Source: Paludibacter sp. (GTDB lineage Bacteria; Bacteroidota; Bacteroidia; Bacteroidales; Paludibacteraceae). From it: a stretch of DNA of 64,000 nucleotides. Position numbers and translations under genes: made by a program. Shown here one piece after another: positions 62,296-64,000 of this stretch; position 1 is the stretch's first letter, and every line of letters begins with the position of its first letter. The notes under the pieces are model-generated. The model saw nothing but the letters and a program-made list of their open reading frames with translations, did not search any database and was not told the origin of the DNA. Where the stretch lies: positions 1 through 64,000 of the forward strand of contig JAQUWU010000010.1 of assembly GCA_028692715.1 (NCBI GenBank). The letters are read 5' to 3'.

Positions 62296-63116
62296 TCCGT
62301 TTTTTGAGTATGAACAAAATCTAACGTTTTTTTTACTGAGCCATGAATTAGTAGTAGATTTTTGGCCTGATCGTAATTTAAACCCAATTCATCAACTAGC
62401 ATTCTTGTTCCACGGTCAATTAATTTGGAATTGTTTAATTGCATGTTCACCATTTTATTTCCTTTCACCCTGCCAAGTTTTATCATGGTTGTGGTTGTAA
62501 TCATGTTCAACACAAGTTTTTGTGCTGTTCCTGATTTTAGACGGGTGCTTCCTGTAACAAATTCCGGTCCTACAATCACTTCAATAGGAATGTCGGCTTC
62601 TTCAGAAACAGGAGAATCCGGGTTGCAGGAAATGGATGCAGTAAGAATTTTATTTTTTCGTGCATTTCTCAATCCGCCAATTACATAAGGTGTAGTTCCT
62701 GATGCTGCTATGCCAATTACTGTATCTGTATTGTTTATTTGCAGTGCCTGAAGTTCTTCCCATGCTTTTTCTATATCATCTTCAGCATTCTCTACCGCAT
62801 TTGTCAATGCACTTTCTCCACCTGCAATTAACCCGATGACCCATCCCGATGGGATGCCAAAAGTAGGTGGAATTTCAGAAGCATCAAGCACACCTAGTCG
62901 ACCGCTAGTCCCTGCTCCAATATAAAAAATACGTCCACCACGCTTCATCCGTTCCACAATTTTTGTCACCAATGCTTCAATTTGAGGAATTATTTTTTCA
63001 ACCGCCAATGCTACTTTTTTGTCCTCTTCGTTAATCCCTGACAGAAGTTGAGCAACCGATTTTTTATCAAGGTCACTATATATGGAGGTCTGTTCCGTAA
63101 TTTTCTGAAATGCCAT
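62292..63116 (-). CDS. murQ: N-acetylmuramic acid 6-phosphate etherase
   Basis: Cleaves the lactyl ether of MurNAc-6-phosphate to give GlcNAc-6-phosphate and D-lactate in cell-wall recycling. The 274-aa SIS-fold protein carries IFYIGAGTSGRLGVLDASEIPPTFG, GGESALTNAVENAEDD, GIAASGTTPYVIGGL and TGSTRLKSGTAQKLVLNM, all canonical. A BadF-type sugar kinase follows upstream in the same direction, as in MurK-MurQ pairs of Bacteroidetes. It overlaps the stop of the convergent permease gene. Confidence 0.95.
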   Translation of the reverse strand: MAFQKITEQTSIYSDLDKKSVAQLLSGINEEDKKVALAVEKIIPQIEALVTKIVERMKRGGRIFYIGAGTSGRLGVLDASEIPPTFGIPSGWVIGLIAGGESALTNAVENAEDDIEKAWEELQALQINNTDTVIGIAASGTTPYVIGGLRNARKNKILTASISCNPDSPVSEEADIPIEVIVGPEFVTGSTRLKSGTAQKLVLNMITTTTMIKLGRVKGNKMVNMQLNNSKLIDRGTRMLVDELGLNYDQAKNLLLIHGSVKKTLDFVHTQKTD

Positions 63117-63295
63117 GATCCTAAAGTAAAATATAAATTGTTAATTATAAATTATAAATTGTATGGTGACTACTCAGCACTTCAAAAAGTACTTCATTTG
63201 ACGTTTTTAGAGAAATTGTAGAGTAAAAAAAATATAATTTTCACAAAAAAAATAGCCAAATTAAAGTGACTAAATGATGAATGTCGCTACAGAAC

Positions 63296-63322
63296 TCCCC
63301 CTTTAGGGGGTTGGGGGGCTGA
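63296..63322. repeat. Dispersed repeat between murQ and the sugar kinase
   Basis: CTCCCCCTTTAGGGGGTTGG with an extended G arm, lying 5 bp beyond the kinase stop codon. Confidence 0.8.
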
Positions 63323-63326
63323 GTAG

Positions 63327-64000
63327 TTACATTGTATGATATTTCAGCAATCCTTCCATGGGACTTTGCACAATTTCGGAAATCACGATGCCTCTTTCGG
63401 AAGCAACAATTTCAAGTGTGTCGCGGAAATAATAGGCAATAGAACCAACAAACCCAACGTTCATATCTTCAAGTGGATATTGCAAGACGTTTCGTACAAA
63501 AAAAGCTTCGAAACTGTCGTAAATTAGATTAAAAATGGAAGGTTCATCAATATGCTCCGATAAAAAAGGAGTGAATTTTGCTAAAAATCGGTTTGGAAAC
63601 GGCTTTTTATAGACACTGTCCAAAATAATGGCCGGAGTTAATTCATATTTTGCAAGGAATTTCTCTCTCAGCTCTTCCGGTAGTTGGTTTTTTAGGCAAT
63701 CGGCCACAAAAAGTTTTCCTAAAACAGCTCCACTTCCTTCGTCTCCAAGAATATAACCGAGTGGAGATACGTTTTGTACAATTTCATTTCCATTATAAAA
63801 ACAGGAATTAGATCCTGTTCCTAAAATACAGGCTATGCCTTTTTCGTGCTGAAATAAGGAACGGGCAGCTGCTAATAAATCACTTTGAATTTCAATAATT
63901 GCATTACTAAAGAACCGAACAAGCGCACGACTAACCAGAATTTTTTTATCAGGAAACGAGCAACCTGCACCGTAAAAGTAGATAAATTCAATTTCAGAAT
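63327..64000 (-). CDS. BadF/BadG-type amino-sugar kinase (partial, 5' end outside window)
   Basis: The C-terminal 224 codons of an ASKHA-fold kinase; the frame is open to the window edge, so the start is not visible. The visible part includes SDLLAAARSLFQHEKGIACILGTGSNSCFYNG (phosphate-binding LGTGSNS), SPLGYILGDEGSGAVLGKL, and the C-terminal FVGSIAYYF. GlcNAc or MurNAc kinases of this family in Bacteroidetes pair with MurQ, as here, so a MurK-like function is likely. A GTG codon at 63705-63707 is internal, not the start. Confidence 0.85.
   Translation of the reverse strand, partial: SEIEFIYFYGAGCSFPDKKILVSRALVRFFSNAIIEIQSDLLAAARSLFQHEKGIACILGTGSNSCFYNGNEIVQNVSPLGYILGDEGSGAVLGKLFVADCLKNQLPEELREKFLAKYELTPAIILDSVYKKPFPNRFLAKFTPFLSEHIDEPSIFNLIYDSFEAFFVRNVLQYPLEDMNVGFVGSIAYYFRDTLEIVASERGIVISEIVQSPMEGLLKYHTM

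Noticed and set aside
1-64000. tRNA, rRNA or riboswitch genes
   Set aside because: No cloverleaf, rRNA segment or known riboswitch core was recognised on reading; a covariance-model search would be decisive.

Overview
The window looks like a chromosomal segment from an AT-rich member of the Bacteroidota, most likely order Bacteroidales. The signs are a SusC/SusD pair with SusE/F-position lipoproteins, a NigD-like lipoprotein, DUF4922 and DUF5687 proteins, a type IX secretion (T9SS) C-terminal sorting domain, and several TAnnTTTG -7 elements of the Bacteroidetes sigma-ABfr type without clear Shine-Dalgarno sequences. Paludibacter-like relatives would fit, but the species cannot be fixed from the sequence alone.

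Layout. (1) 0.2-10.2 kb, all on the minus strand: a small winged-helix-like protein, prephenate dehydrogenase, an AmpG-like MFS transporter, a SpoIID/LytB protein, a HIT-like DUF4922 protein, a NigD-like lipoprotein, a helix-hairpin-helix protein, an S41 protease, dCMP deaminase and a truncated Mpl-type Mur ligase. (2) 10.4-12.3 kb: a metallo-beta-lactamase-fold hydrolase, then a gene-poor stretch holding a MITE-like element (14-bp terminal inverted repeats and a 6-bp direct repeat). (3) 12.3-43.9 kb, plus strand: a large beta-mannan / glucomannan utilisation locus. Surface: SusC, SusD and two TIG-repeat glycan-binding lipoproteins. Depolymerisation: GH26 (two genes), a GH5-GH26 fusion, GH44 with a T9SS tail, GH5, GH3, GH2, GH27 and a SASA-type acetylesterase. 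Import: a GPH/MFS symporter. Cytoplasm: AGE-family 2-epimerase, GH130 mannosylglucose phosphorylase and GH94 cellobiose phosphorylase. An AraC regulator closes the locus. (4) 44.4-49.2 kb, minus: an outer-membrane barrel/lipoprotein pair and an ABC ATPase/DUF5687 pair. (5) 49.5-54.7 kb: housekeeping genes (gamma carbonic anhydrase, RlmF, Nnr, acyl-CoA dehydrogenase). (6) 55.1-62.3 kb, plus: TetR, TolC, HlyD, two ABC ATPases and two ABC-2 permeases, a YbhGFSR-like efflux operon. (7) 62.3-64.0 kb, minus: MurQ and a BadF-type sugar kinase that runs off the window.

How the genes work together. The locus can deacetylate, degalactosylate and cut (galacto)(gluco)mannan outside the cell and in the periplasm, and import short oligosaccharides. 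Inside, mannobiose is epimerised to mannosylglucose and phosphorolysed by GH130, while cellobiose units are phosphorolysed by GH94. Muropeptide-recycling or cell-wall functions lie at both edges (AmpG-like, SpoIID, Mpl-like; MurQ and sugar kinase).

The most unusual signal is a dispersed short palindromic repeat (core CCCCTAAAGGGG plus a TTAGGGG arm), about 20 copies. It lies between genes and also inside reading frames, where it is translated as SPLGVR or PLxGLGV peptides. In two mannan-locus enzymes it forms the n-region of the signal peptide. A second repeat type (TTGATAG / TTTGTTC units) is translated inside the SpoIID protein.
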